Assembly (NCBI GenBank): GCA_021204905.1
Contig: JAJPYN010000017.1
Location: forward strand, 1 to 45,320
Length of the DNA stretch: 45,320 bases
Source: Prevotella sp.
GTDB taxonomy: Bacteria; Bacteroidota; Bacteroidia; Bacteroidales; Bacteroidaceae
Direction: 5' to 3'
Shown here: positions 16,612 to 25,142 of the stretch, piece by piece
Numbering within the stretch: position 1 is the stretch's first letter
Layout of the letters: every line of letters begins with the position of its first letter
Position numbers and translations under genes: made by a program
Notes under the pieces: generated by a model
Databases searched by the model: none
What the model saw: the letters and a program-made list of their open reading frames with translations, nothing else
What the model was told of the DNA's origin: nothing

Positions 16612-17664
16612 ATGAAGGAGTTAATAACCATTCTCGGACCGACGGCATCGGGCAAGACTTTGCTGGCGGCGGCGCTGGCGAGGGCGGTGGACGGCGAGAT
16701 CCTCTCCGCCGACTCGCGGCAGGTGTATCGCGGGATGGACATCGGCACGGGCAAGGATTTGGCGGATTACGGCGGCGTGCCCTACCACCTGATCGACATC
16801 TGCGCGCCGGGCGAGAAGTACAACCTCTTCCGCTACCAAGAAGACTTCAAACTCGCGCTCGAGGGCATTCAAAGGCGCGGCAAGCAGCCGATCCTCTGCG
16901 GCGGCACGGGGCTTTACATCGAGAGCGTGTTGAGGAATTACAACCTGCCGCGCGTGCCGCAAAACGCTGCGCTGCGGGCTGAATTGGAGGGCAAACCGCT
17001 TGCGGAGTTGACCTTGATTTTAAAAGAATTGAAGCGCAAGAACGGCGCGGCGCTGCACAACACTACCGACATCGACAACGAACGCCGCGCGATAAGGGCA
17101 ATCGAGATCGAGACTTGGATTGCGGAAAACAGTAGTAGTTACAACGACAAACCTAACGTCAGCAGCGGCGACAACAGCAGTAACAACTATTTGGTTAGCG
17201 AAAACAATCAAGACAGTAGTAGTTACAACTATTTGGTTAGCGAAGGCAATCAAGGCAATAGCAGTAACAACTATTTAATTAGCAAATCACCGGCGGCGGG
17301 CCCGCGGTTGGTGTTCGGCATCGAGGTAAGTCGCGAGGAGCGCAGGAAAAGAATTTCGCTTCGTTTAAAGGCGCGCTTGGACGGCGGTTTGGTTGAAGAA
17401 GTACGGCGTCTTTTAGACGAAGGCATTGCCGCGGACGACCTTATTTACTATGGTTTGGAGTACAAGTTCGTTACTGAATATTGCATCGGCCGGCGTTCGT
17501 TTGACGACATGTTTCAAAGCCTCGAAATTGCCATCCACCAATTTGCAAAACGGCAGATGACGTGGTTTCGCGGCATGGAGCGTCGCGGCACGAAGATTCG
17601 TTGGCTTGACGGGAGCCTGCCTTTGGAGGAAAAAGTGGCGGCGATCACGTCGGCTTTGCCTTAG
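16612..17664 (+). CDS. miaA: tRNA dimethylallyltransferase with an expanded repeat insert
   Basis: MiaA adds a dimethylallyl group to A37 of tRNAs that read UNN codons. At 350 residues it is longer than the usual 300-315. The P-loop ILGPTASGKT (7-16), DSRQVYRGMDIGTGKD, GGTGLYIES and DIDNERRAIRAIEIE are all present, as is the C-terminal RISLRLKARLDGGLVEEV and FAKRQMTWFRGM. The extra length lies between RAIEIE and FGIEVSREE: a Ser/Asn-rich insert with three 14-residue repeats (residues 188-229). The catalytic parts are intact, so the enzyme probably works. It follows the nucleotidyltransferase gene by 27 nt. Confidence 0.95.
   Translation: MKELITILGPTASGKTLLAAALARAVDGEILSADSRQVYRGMDIGTGKDLADYGGVPYHLIDICAPGEKYNLFRYQEDFKLALEGIQRRGKQPILCGGTGLYIESVLRNYNLPRVPQNAALRAELEGKPLAELTLILKELKRKNGAALHNTTDIDNERRAIRAIEIETWIAENSSSYNDKPNVSSGDNSSNNYLVSENNQDSSSYNYLVSEGNQGNSSNNYLISKSPAAGPRLVFGIEVSREERRKRISLRLKARLDGGLVEEVRRLLDEGIAADDLIYYGLEYKFVTEYCIGRRSFDDMFQSLEIAIHQFAKRQMTWFRGMERRGTKIRWLDGSLPLEEKVAAITSALP
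17173..17298 (+). repeat. In-frame 42-bp tandem repeat inside miaA, three copies
   Basis: Units at 17173, 17215 and 17257 encode NSSNNYLVSENNQD, SSSYNYLVSEGNQG and NSSNNYLISKSPAA. The period is exactly 14 codons. The DNA is richer in AT than the rest of miaA. A degenerate preceding unit (NSSSYNDKPNVSSGD) may be an older copy. Confidence 0.9.
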
Positions 17665-17734
17665 GCTGAGGTGCAAGGAAGGCTTTTCTAAAAGAAAAAA
17701 TAAAATTTTTGTTGCCGCGTTAATAAATTCTTCT

Positions 17735-17742
17735 TACCTTCG
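17735..17742 (+). promoter_or_regulatory. Probable -7 box of the glycogen operon
   Basis: TACCTTCG is one base from TAnnTTTG, 35 nt before the ATG at 17778. A TTTG at 17708-17711 is a possible -33 box, 23 nt upstream. Confidence 0.35.
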
Positions 17743-17777
17743 CTTTCGAACCTAAACGCAAACAATCAATAGTAACT

Positions 17778-19736
17778 ATGAGTTACCTGAAATTAGAGAA
17801 AGCATTGATGACGAACCTCGAGAGTTCGTTGAAGAGAGAGGTGCTTCGAACCAACCGCTCCGGTGCGTATTCCTGTTCGACAGTGCTCGACTGCAACACG
17901 AGGAAGTACCACGGGCTGCTCGTAGTGCCTGTTCCCGAGCTCGATGACGAGAACCATGTGTTGCTCTCATCGCTCGATCCGACCGTCATTCAGCACGGTG
18001 CGGAGTTCAATCTGGCGGTGCACAAGTACCAAGGGGACGTTACTTACCCCAACGGCCACAAGTACATCCTCGACTTCGAGAGCCAGCACGTGCCCACCAC
18101 GACGTATCGTGTGGGCGGGGTCATTCTGAAGAAGGAGATGGTGTTCCAACACTATGAGAACCGCATCCTCATCCGTTACACGCTTGTTGACGCGCACTCG
18201 GCGACAACATTGCGCTTCCGGCCGTTCCTCGCCTTCCGCAGCGTGAGGGAATGGACGCACGAGAACCCGTCTGCCAGCCGCGATTACACCGTTGTGCCTA
18301 ACGGGATCAAGACGTGCATGTACAAGGGTTATCCGAATCTTTACATGCAGTTCAGCAAAAAGAACGAGTTTGTCTTCCAGCCCGACTGGTACCGCGGCTT
18401 GGCCTACGCCCGCGAGAGGGAGAGGGGTTACATGCAGACCGAGGACCTCTACGTGCCCGGCTATTTCGAGATGCCGATAAAGAAAGGCGAGAGCATCGTC
18501 TTCTCGGCCGGCGTGAAGAGCATTGCCCCGTCGACGCTGAAGAGGCTTTTCGAAAAAGAGGAGGCCGAACGCACGCTGCGCGACAGTTTCTACAACTGCT
18601 TGGTGAACGCCGCGCACCAGTTCCACAACAGGGTGTCCGACACCGAGAGGTATATCCTCGCCGGTTACCCGTGGTTTAAATGCCGCGCCCGCGACACGTT
18701 CATCGCCCTGCCGGGCCTGACCCTTGCCATTGGCGAGACCGACTATTTCGAGCTTGTCATGGACACCGCCGCGCGCGGCATACGCGAGTTTATGACGGGC
18801 AAACCTTTGACGGTGAAGATCTACGAGATGGAGCAGCCCGACGTGCTTCTCTGGGCCATCTGGGCCACGCAACAGTACGCGCGCGAGGCCGGTGCGGAGA
18901 AGCAGATGAAGCGTTACGGGCAGTTGTGCGTCGACATCGTGGAATTCATTCTCTCGGGCAAGCACCCCAACCTCCGCGTCGACACGAACGGGCTGGTTTA
19001 CAGCAACGGTAAGGACAAACCGTGCACGTGGATGAACTCCACCGACGCCGCCGGCCATCCCATCATACCGCGCTCGGGCTACATCGTCGAGTTTAACGCC
19101 TTGTGGTACAACGCGCTGAAGTTCGGCGAGAAGATGACCTCGGCCGACGGCAAGCACGCTATGGCGGAGGAGCTCGGCAAGCAGGCGGAGCTGTGCAGGA
19201 AGTCGTTTGTGGAGACGTTCTGCAACGACTACGGTTATCTTTACGACTACGTCGACGGGCAGATGGTGTCGTGGGAGGTGCGCCCGAACCAGATTTTCGC
19301 CGTGGCGCTCGACTATTCGCCCCTGTCGCAACAGCAACAGAAAGAGATTCTCGACGTATGCACGCGCGAGCTGCTCACACCGAAAGGCTTGCGGTCGCTG
19401 TCGCCGAAGAGCGGGGCGTACAACCCCGTGTACAAAGGTCCGCAGTCGGCACGCGACTATGCTTACCATCAAGGGACGGCTTGGCCGTGGCTCGGCGGCT
19501 TCTACCTTGAGGCTTGCCTGAAGATCTACAAGCGTTCGCGACTCAGCTTCGTGCAGCGCCAGATGGTGGGCTACGAGGAGGAGATGTACTACCACACGCT
19601 CGGCACCATACCCGAGATGTTCGACGGCAACCCGCCGTTCCACGGGCGCGGAGCGATGTCGTTCGCAATGAACGTTGCCGAAATTCTCCGCACCCTGCGC
19701 ACTTTGGAAAAACTTAACTACAACTCTAACCAATAA
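17778..19736 (+). CDS. Glycogen debranching enzyme (amylo-alpha-1,6-glucosidase)
   Basis: A 652-residue two-domain protein of the bacterial GDE type that hydrolyses alpha-1,6 branches of glycogen. The N-terminal domain (about 15-230) has LRTNRSGAYSCSTVLDCNTR and KYHGLLVVPV. The C-terminal (alpha/alpha)6 domain (about 270-640) has YPWFKCRARDTFIALPGL, TWMNSTDAAG, IVEFNALWYNAL and AYHQGTAWPWLGGFYLEA. It opens a three-gene run with a GT4 enzyme (15-nt gap) and a GH57 enzyme (39-nt gap), a gene set known in Bacteroidota for glycogen metabolism. No signal peptide is seen, so it is cytoplasmic. Confidence 0.93.
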   Translation: MSYLKLEKALMTNLESSLKREVLRTNRSGAYSCSTVLDCNTRKYHGLLVVPVPELDDENHVLLSSLDPTVIQHGAEFNLAVHKYQGDVTYPNGHKYILDFESQHVPTTTYRVGGVILKKEMVFQHYENRILIRYTLVDAHSATTLRFRPFLAFRSVREWTHENPSASRDYTVVPNGIKTCMYKGYPNLYMQFSKKNEFVFQPDWYRGLAYARERERGYMQTEDLYVPGYFEMPIKKGESIVFSAGVKSIAPSTLKRLFEKEEAERTLRDSFYNCLVNAAHQFHNRVSDTERYILAGYPWFKCRARDTFIALPGLTLAIGETDYFELVMDTAARGIREFMTGKPLTVKIYEMEQPDVLLWAIWATQQYAREAGAEKQMKRYGQLCVDIVEFILSGKHPNLRVDTNGLVYSNGKDKPCTWMNSTDAAGHPIIPRSGYIVEFNALWYNALKFGEKMTSADGKHAMAEELGKQAELCRKSFVETFCNDYGYLYDYVDGQMVSWEVRPNQIFAVALDYSPLSQQQQKEILDVCTRELLTPKGLRSLSPKSGAYNPVYKGPQSARDYAYHQGTAWPWLGGFYLEACLKIYKRSRLSFVQRQMVGYEEEMYYHTLGTIPEMFDGNPPFHGRGAMSFAMNVAEILRTLRTLEKLNYNSNQ

Positions 19737-19751
19737 GAAAGGAAGCTCTTT

Positions 19752-21008
19752 ATGAAAGTATTGATGTTTGGATGGGAGTTTCCGCCTAAGATCTACGGCG
19801 GCCTTGCAGTCGCTTCATACGGCATAACAAAGGGCTTGAGCTTGCAGGGCGACATCGAGACGACGTTCTGTATGCCGCGGCCTTGTGGCGAAGAAGAGAA
19901 GTTCCTCAGGATAATCAACATGAGCCAAGTGCCAGTTGCGTGGCGCGATGTCAACTACGACGATATCAAACCGCGCATGGTAGGGCACACGGCGGAGGAT
20001 TACTTCCGTTTCCGCGACCATATCTATGCCGATTTCAACTACCTCGGCACGAACGACATGGGCTGCCTCGAGTTCGCCGGAGGCTATCCCGAAAACCTGC
20101 AACAGGAGATTAACAACTTCTCCATCATCGCCGGTGTGGTAGCCCGCAGCGAGGACTTTGATATCATCCACGCGCACGACTGGCTCACCTATCCCGCCGG
20201 CATCCACGCCAAGATGGTGTCGGGCAAACCGCTGTGCATCCACGTGCACGCCACCGATTTCGACCGTTCGCGCGGCAATGTCAACCCCACGGTTTACGGC
20301 ATTGAGAAGGACGGTATGGACAACGCCGACTGCATCATGTGCGTCTCGGAACTAACGCGCCAGACAGTGATCAACTACTACCATCAGGACCCGCGCAAGT
20401 GCGTCGCGATGCACAACGCCGTTTATCCGTTAGCCGACGACATAAAGGCCATCGTGCCGCATAAGAACCCGAAGGAGAAGGTTGTAACTTACCTCGGGCG
20501 AATAACGATGCAGAAGGGCCCGGAGTACTTCGTCGAAGCCGCCGCTATGGTCTTGAGCCGTACGAAGAACATACGCTTCTGCATGGCCGGCTCGGGCGAT
20601 ATGATGGACGCGATGATCCGCCTCGTGGCGCAAAGGGGCATCGCCGACCGCTTCCATTTCCCCGGCTTCCAGCGCGGCAAACAGGTTTACGAATGCTATA
20701 AGAACTCCGACGTGTTCGTCATGCCCTCCGTCAGCGAACCCTTCGGCATCGCGCCCCTCGAGGCCATGCAGTGCGGCTGCCCCTCGATCATCTCCAAGCA
20801 GAGCGGTTGCGGCGAGATTCTCGACAAGGTCATCAAGGTGGACTACTGGGACATCCACTCCATGGCCGACGCCATCTACTCCATCTGCACCAACGACGCC
20901 CTGCACGACTACCTCATGGACGAGGGCTTGAAGGAAGTGGACGAGATAACGTGGGAGAAAGTCGGGCTCCGCATAAGAAGGCTTTACAACAACCTCGTAA
21001 ACCGCTAA
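19752..21008 (+). CDS. GT4-family glycosyltransferase, probable glycogen synthase
   Basis: The 418 residues begin with VLMFGWEFPPKIYGGLAVAS, the N-terminal glycine-rich motif of GT4/GT5-like glycogen synthases. They include IIHAHDWLTYPAGI, VTYLGRITMQKGPEYFVEAA and the EX7E donor-sugar motif in SEPFGIAPLEAMQCGCP. Its position between a debranching enzyme and a GH57 enzyme supports a role in alpha-glucan synthesis, probably extending glycogen from a nucleotide sugar. The donor cannot be read from the sequence. The length fits the Bacteroidota members. No membrane segment is seen. Confidence 0.88.
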   Translation: MKVLMFGWEFPPKIYGGLAVASYGITKGLSLQGDIETTFCMPRPCGEEEKFLRIINMSQVPVAWRDVNYDDIKPRMVGHTAEDYFRFRDHIYADFNYLGTNDMGCLEFAGGYPENLQQEINNFSIIAGVVARSEDFDIIHAHDWLTYPAGIHAKMVSGKPLCIHVHATDFDRSRGNVNPTVYGIEKDGMDNADCIMCVSELTRQTVINYYHQDPRKCVAMHNAVYPLADDIKAIVPHKNPKEKVVTYLGRITMQKGPEYFVEAAAMVLSRTKNIRFCMAGSGDMMDAMIRLVAQRGIADRFHFPGFQRGKQVYECYKNSDVFVMPSVSEPFGIAPLEAMQCGCPSIISKQSGCGEILDKVIKVDYWDIHSMADAIYSICTNDALHDYLMDEGLKEVDEITWEKVGLRIRRLYNNLVNR

Positions 21009-21047
21009 TCCGGCAAGAAAAAGTATAAAACAAAAAAATTAAAGAAT

Positions 21048-22421
21048 ATGAAAACAATTTGCTTGTATTTCGAGATTCATCAGATAACCCACCTGAAGCG
21101 CTACCGTTTCTTCGACATCGGCACGGATCACTATTACTACGACGACTACAACAACGAGCAAACGATGGGCCGCATCGTCGAACAGAGCTATATGCCCGCG
21201 CTGACCACGCTGCTCGACATGTGCCGCGAGCATAAGGGCGCGTTCAAAGTGGCGTTCTCCCTCTCCGGCGTGGGCATGGAGCAGCTGGAGATGAACGCCC
21301 CGCAGGTGCTCGACGTCCTCGCGCAACTCAACGAGACAGGCTGCGTGGAGTTCCTCGCCGAACCCTATTCGCACGGGCTGGCCTCGCTCATCAACGAGAA
21401 ATGCTTCGAGGAAGACGTGAAGATGCAGAGCGCGAAGATAGCGGAGTATTTCGGCAAGAAACCCGCGGTGTTCCGCAACTCGTCGCTCATCTACAACGAT
21501 GCCATAGGCGAACAAGTAAGCAAGATGGGCTTTAAAGGCGTGCTCACCGAAGGCGCCAAACAGGTGCTCGGATGGAAATCGCCGCACTATGTTTACAGCT
21601 GCGCCTACGCACCGAAGCTCAAACTCCTCATGCGCGACATCAACCTCTCCGACGACATCTCCCTGCGCTTCAACGACTCCTCGTGGGACGGCTACCCCCT
21701 CTTCGCAGACAAGTACATCGAGCGCATCGCAGCCTTGCCCGAAGAGGAGCAGGTGGTGAATATCTTCATGGAACTGTCGTCCATCGGCATGGCACAACCG
21801 CTGTCGAGCAACATCCTCGATTTCCTCCGCGCCCTGCCCGTATGCGCCAAGAACGCCGGCGTCTCCTTCTCCACACCGACGGAGATCTGCCAGAAATTCA
21901 AGAGCATGGGGACAATAGACGTGCCCGAAGCCGTGAGCTGGAACGATGAGGAGCGCGACACGTCATCGCTGCTCGGTAACCCCCTGCAGCAAGAGGCGTT
22001 CAACAAACTGTACAGCATCGCCGACCGCGTGCTCATCGCCAAAGACCCGCGCATCAGTCAAGACTGGGCCTACCTGCAAGCGACGAACAACTTCTCGTTT
22101 ATGACGACGAAGTACTCCGGCATAGGCATCGACCGCGGCATATACAGCAGCCCGTTTGATGCCTTCACGAACTATATGAACATCCTCGGCGACTTCATCT
22201 CGCGCGTCAACAGCCTCTATCCCGACGACATCGACAACGAACAACTCAACTCCCTGCTCACCACCATCCGCAATCAGGGCGATGAGATCGCGATGAAGGA
22301 TACCGAAATAGAACGCCTGCAAATAAAGCTGCAAAAAGCCGAAAGCCAACTCGCAACCGCAAAAGGCAAGGGCGCGAAAAAAGTTGAAACGAAGGCGACA
22401 ACGAAGGCTGCGACAAAGTAA
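21048..22421 (+). CDS. Glycoside hydrolase family 57 (alpha-amylase type)
   Basis: A 457-residue cytoplasmic protein. The start KTICLYFEIHQITHLKRYRF, then VAFSLSGVGMEQLE and VEFLAEPYSHGLASL, are GH57 boxes. The family includes alpha-glucan hydrolases and branching or transferring enzymes; the exact activity is not decidable here. The last 45 residues are a predicted coiled coil and a Lys/Ala/Thr-rich tail (KVETKATTKAATK). It is the third gene of the glycogen operon. A long stem-loop 115 nt downstream may mark the operon end. Confidence 0.9.
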   Translation: MKTICLYFEIHQITHLKRYRFFDIGTDHYYYDDYNNEQTMGRIVEQSYMPALTTLLDMCREHKGAFKVAFSLSGVGMEQLEMNAPQVLDVLAQLNETGCVEFLAEPYSHGLASLINEKCFEEDVKMQSAKIAEYFGKKPAVFRNSSLIYNDAIGEQVSKMGFKGVLTEGAKQVLGWKSPHYVYSCAYAPKLKLLMRDINLSDDISLRFNDSSWDGYPLFADKYIERIAALPEEEQVVNIFMELSSIGMAQPLSSNILDFLRALPVCAKNAGVSFSTPTEICQKFKSMGTIDVPEAVSWNDEERDTSSLLGNPLQQEAFNKLYSIADRVLIAKDPRISQDWAYLQATNNFSFMTTKYSGIGIDRGIYSSPFDAFTNYMNILGDFISRVNSLYPDDIDNEQLNSLLTTIRNQGDEIAMKDTEIERLQIKLQKAESQLATAKGKGAKKVETKATTKAATK

Positions 22422-22536
22422 CGCAACGCTGAGCCGGGATTGCAGTAGCTAATCGCGAAGCGCTGTCGAAGTGCAACGGAGAGAGAACTAAGATTTTCTT
22501 TCGAAATCACGAACTTCGTTCGCAACGCAAAAAGGC

Positions 22537-22573
22537 AAAGGGAGCAATCGCAAAACAGACGGTTGCCCCCTTT
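22537..22573. other. Stem-loop after the glycogen operon
   Basis: A 14-bp stem with one mismatch (22537-22550 with 22560-22573) encloses a 9-nt loop. No T-run follows, so it is not a classical Rho-independent terminator. It could be an mRNA 3' end structure or a protein-binding site. The 281-bp gap from 22422 to 22702 also holds the psd promoter and nothing else I recognise. Confidence 0.5.
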
Positions 22574-22611
22574 CGCCGAAGTGTGAAATATAACAAAAAG
22601 AACGGCAATTA

Positions 22612-22643
22612 TTTGTGAAATATTTGCGAGTGCATTACCTTTG
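22612..22643 (+). promoter_or_regulatory. Promoter of psd/pssA
   Basis: A TTTG -33 box at 22612-22615 and a perfect -7 box TACCTTTG at 22636-22643 are 20 nt apart, the standard Bacteroidota arrangement. The psd GTG is 59 nt downstream. Confidence 0.65.
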
Positions 22644-22702
22644 CGAATTAATGATGTCCCCCGCCGCGCAGCCTCGAAACTGCGCGCGAAACCACCGGAT
22701 AA

Positions 22703-23401
22703 GTGAACGGAATTAAACGAATCAAACGAATCAAGCGGATACGCATCCACCGCGAAGGCACCGACAGCCTCGTCTGGGGCGGCATCTGCATCGTCGCCGT
22801 GGCCCTGCTGCTCTGGCGCTGGATACCCTCGCAGGTTCCGTTCTGGATCTTCGTCCTCGTCGCAGGCTTCGTCTACGGCGTGGTGGTGAACTTCTTCCGC
22901 TGCCCCATCCGCAAGTGCCCGCTCACAGCCACGGAGAACATCGTCGTCGCCCCGGCGGACGGGCGCGTGGTGGTCATCGAAGAGGTTGACGACTGCCCCT
23001 GCCTCGGCGACCGACGCCTGATGATAAGCATTTTCATGAGCCTCTTCAACGTGCACGCCAACTGGTTCCCCGTCGACGGCCGCGTCGTGTCCGTGGAGCA
23101 TATCAACGGCAATTTTCATAAGGCATGGCTGCCCAAAGCCAGCGAAGAGAACGAGCACACCGACGTGGTCATCGAGCTCGACAACGGCGAGAGGGTGGTG
23201 TGCCGGCAGGTGGCAGGAGCAATGGCGCGCCGCATCGTAACATACGCCGAGGCCGACGAGGATTGCTACATCGACGAGCACATGGGCTTCATAAAATTCG
23301 GCTCGCGCGTCGATGTGTTCCTGCCCGTAGGCACGGAGGTGTGCGTCGAGATGGGGCAGGCCACGGTAGGCGACCAGACGGTGATAGCGCGGCTCAAATG
23401 A
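22703..23401 (+). CDS. psd: Phosphatidylserine decarboxylase proenzyme
   Basis: It makes phosphatidylethanolamine from phosphatidylserine at the inner membrane. The proenzyme of 232 residues starts at a GTG and has a very basic N-terminus ([15 protein letters not shown]). Two hydrophobic stretches follow (about 25-60), then [13 protein letters not shown] and [13 protein letters not shown]. Near the C-terminus [13 protein letters not shown] holds the Gly-Ser self-cleavage site (Ser201 would become the pyruvoyl group). The basic N-terminus is encoded by short repeats of ACGAATCAA. The stop overlaps the pssA start by 4 nt (ATGA). Confidence 0.94.
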   Translation: MNGIKRIKRIKRIRIHREGTDSLVWGGICIVAVALLLWRWIPSQVPFWIFVLVAGFVYGVVVNFFRCPIRKCPLTATENIVVAPADGRVVVIEEVDDCPCLGDRRLMISIFMSLFNVHANWFPVDGRVVSVEHINGNFHKAWLPKASEENEHTDVVIELDNGERVVCRQVAGAMARRIVTYAEADEDCYIDEHMGFIKFGSRVDVFLPVGTEVCVEMGQATVGDQTVIARLK

Positions 23402-24093
23402 AGCGGAATTTCCCCAATATCATAACATCCCTCAACCTGCTGTGCGGCTGCGTGGCAGTGGCGATGGCGTTCAGCTTCCGACCGGCGTGGGCGCTGTTTT
23501 TCATGCTCGCCGGAGCGGTGTTCGATTTCGCCGACGGCCTTGTCGCGCGAGCCTTGGGCGTGTCGTCGCCGATAGGTAAGGAGCTCGACTCGCTGGCCGA
23601 CTGCATCACGTTCGGCCTCGCACCGGCAGCAATGATTTTCTCGGCGTTATCCGCGCTGACAACAAGCCCCGCCTTGCCCTTCATCGCCTTTCTCCTCGCG
23701 GCATTCTCGGCGGTGAGGCTCGCCAAATTCAACATCGACACGCGCCAAGCCACCTCGTTCATCGGCCTGCCCACACCGGCCTGCGCGCTCTTCTGGGGCA
23801 GCCTCCTCGCCTCGTGCGGCAGCTCGTTTCGCGGCGCAACGGGCATGGCAATTTTAATCATTTTGCTATTTATAAGTTGCTTCCTGCTCGTCTGCGGCCT
23901 GCCGATGTTCGCAATGAAATTCAAGCATTGGGGCCTGCGCGAACCCGGCAACAAACTCAAATATTCCTTCATCGCCCTGTCGGTCATCGCGCTCATCGCG
24001 TGCGGCGCGGCGGGCAATGTCATCCTCGCCCCGGCCATCATCGTCGCGGCATACATCCTGCTGTCGATCGCCCTGTGGATAAAGGCAAAGTAG
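23398..24093 (+). CDS. pssA: CDP-diacylglycerol-serine O-phosphatidyltransferase
   Basis: It makes phosphatidylserine, the substrate of the preceding gene product. The 231-residue membrane protein carries the CDP-alcohol phosphotransferase motif DG-x2-AR-x8-G-x3-D-x3-D in full (Asp46, Gly47, Ala50, Arg51, Gly60, Asp64, Asp68). It has about six to eight hydrophobic segments. I start at the ATG at 23398 ([17 protein letters not shown]), which overlaps the psd stop. The open frame continues upstream to 23125, but that part lies inside psd and is not coding. Confidence 0.95.
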   Translation: MKRNFPNIITSLNLLCGCVAVAMAFSFRPAWALFFMLAGAVFDFADGLVARALGVSSPIGKELDSLADCITFGLAPAAMIFSALSALTTSPALPFIAFLLAAFSAVRLAKFNIDTRQATSFIGLPTPACALFWGSLLASCGSSFRGATGMAILIILLFISCFLLVCGLPMFAMKFKHWGLREPGNKLKYSFIALSVIALIACGAAGNVILAPAIIVAAYILLSIALWIKAK

Positions 24094-24105
24094 CGCCCCA
24101 AACCT

Positions 24106-24372
24106 ATGATTTTACTGCAATTTTTCGCGCTGATATGCTTCGTCGTGGCAATGATCGTCATCGGCCTCGTCGTCAACCTCATCGTGAATTTCCTTTTCTT
24201 AAAACATAAACTCTCGCAGGGCGCAAGGCGGAAATTCGGCGCGCGAGGTAATGCCGGAAGCAAAGTAAACACTGCCTCCAACGGCGCGAAAAACCAAGCG
24301 CAAAGTGCGGCGAAGCGCAAGAAAATTATCCCCGACGACGAAGGCGAATACGTTGATTTTGTCGAGCTTTAA
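24106..24372 (+). CDS. DUF4834 family small membrane protein
   Basis: An 88-residue protein with one strong N-terminal transmembrane segment (about residues 3-32) and a basic, Ala/Asn-rich cytoplasmic tail that ends in an acidic box (PDDEGEYVDFVEL). I recognise it as the Bacteroidota family DUF4834, often found next to phospholipid or DNA-processing genes. The function is unknown. It lies 12 nt after pssA, so it is probably in the same transcript. Confidence 0.75.
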   Translation: MILLQFFALICFVVAMIVIGLVVNLIVNFLFLKHKLSQGARRKFGARGNAGSKVNTASNGAKNQAQSAAKRKKIIPDDEGEYVDFVEL

Positions 24373-24427
24373 AATGATTTAGTGCTTTAAAACGCCGGTA
24401 TAATTTTGGCATATTGTTTGCTAGTTG

Positions 24428-24458
24428 TTTGCGAACCGCCCGGAATTTTATATTTTTG
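24428..24458 (+). promoter_or_regulatory. Promoter of toxin-antitoxin-like pair 1
   Basis: TTTG at 24428-24431 and TATTTTTG at 24451-24458 are 19 nt apart and fit the Bacteroidota -33/-7 pattern. The ATG follows 21 nt later. The sequence CCCGGAATTTTATA just before the -7 box also precedes pair 2, so the promoter was copied with the genes. Confidence 0.65.
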
Positions 24459-24479
24459 TGGCGAAAAAATTATACAACT

Positions 24480-24641
24480 ATGGAAAGAGACAGAAAAAAC
24501 GAAAAGAAATGGTCCGAAATGACCTATGAGGAAAGGAGAGCGCAGCTGCCCGAACACCTTAACAAAATCGGGGAGTGGTTTCTCAAACAGGACAAAGAGC
24601 AGTATCTCATCATCAACGACGAAGAAGCCATACTCGAATGA
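24480..24641 (+). CDS. Putative antitoxin of a PIN-domain toxin, 53 residues
   Basis: A small charged protein (KKWSEMTYEERRAQLPEHL, GEWFLKQDKEQYLIIND). It precedes a PIN-domain gene and overlaps its start by 4 nt (ATGA), the classic order and spacing of VapBC-type modules. I see no ribbon-helix-helix, AbrB or Phd signature, so if it is an antitoxin it is of a type I do not recognise. A close copy (29439-29603) conserves WSEMTYEERRA, LPE, LNK and GEW. The start is set by the conserved promoter and by the copy, which also begins here. The antitoxin role is inferred from context. Confidence 0.7.
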   Translation: MERDRKNEKKWSEMTYEERRAQLPEHLNKIGEWFLKQDKEQYLIINDEEAILE

Positions 24642-25057
24642 GACTGTATCTCGACACAAACATTCTCATTTATTTGGTTGCGGGGCATGACGATAATATT
24701 GACCCCGACACGAAACTTTTGCTTGGTGACCTGACCAACACGTTCTATACGTGTCCCGTGTGCGTTCACGAACTTATCTACTTGCGGCAAGCGGGGAAGA
24801 TAAACACCGGCAAGGACTGGAAGAAAACGGTGAGTGTCGTAAAGCGTCTCGAAGAGTTCGGCATCACCATCACGCCGCTCACGCCGAAGCACCTTGAAGC
24901 GGAAGAGCAGTTACCGCTCCTTGCAGATAAGTGCGACCCGCTTGACCGCCTCATCATCGCGCAAGCAATCGCCGACAAAGCGACGCTCGTCTCCACCGAC
25001 CGGCAATTTCCTTTCTATGTGGAGTACGGGCTGAAATTCCATCAAAACTTCAAATAA
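24638..25057 (+). CDS. PIN-domain ribonuclease, VapC-like toxin
   Basis: A 139-residue PIN-domain protein. The acidic residues expected of the metal-dependent active site are visible: Asp6 in LYLDTNILIYL, Glu45 in VCVHELIYL, Asp103 in CDPLDRLIIAQA and Asp121 in LVSTDRQF. VapC toxins cleave tRNA or rRNA; the target here is unknown. I start at the ATG at 24638, which overlaps the stop of the small upstream gene. A terminator follows 37 nt after the stop, so the two genes form a closed unit. Confidence 0.88.
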   Translation: MRLYLDTNILIYLVAGHDDNIDPDTKLLLGDLTNTFYTCPVCVHELIYLRQAGKINTGKDWKKTVSVVKRLEEFGITITPLTPKHLEAEEQLPLLADKCDPLDRLIIAQAIADKATLVSTDRQFPFYVEYGLKFHQNFK

Positions 25058-25094
25058 AGCGAACCGAAACAAGCGGAGTAGAAACCATAATGAA

Positions 25095-25125
25095 GAGGGT
25101 GCAACAACCATTGCATCCTCTTTTT
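25095..25125 (+). terminator. Rho-independent terminator after the PIN gene
   Basis: A 10-bp stem with one G-T pair (25095-25104 with 25111-25120), loop CAACCA, followed by five T. It separates the toxin-antitoxin-like unit from the convergent pyrH gene. Confidence 0.85.
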
Positions 25126-25142
25126 GTAGTTATCGCTCCGGC

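Noticed and set aside
17967..19733. 588-codon frame antisense to the debranching enzyme
   Set aside because: The opposite strand carries a clear two-domain enzyme. The antisense frame is a side effect of GC-rich codon use.
23125..23397. Upstream extension of pssA into psd
   Set aside because: The extra 91 codons overlap psd in another frame and are Arg/Gly-rich. The ATGA overlap at 23398 is the natural start.
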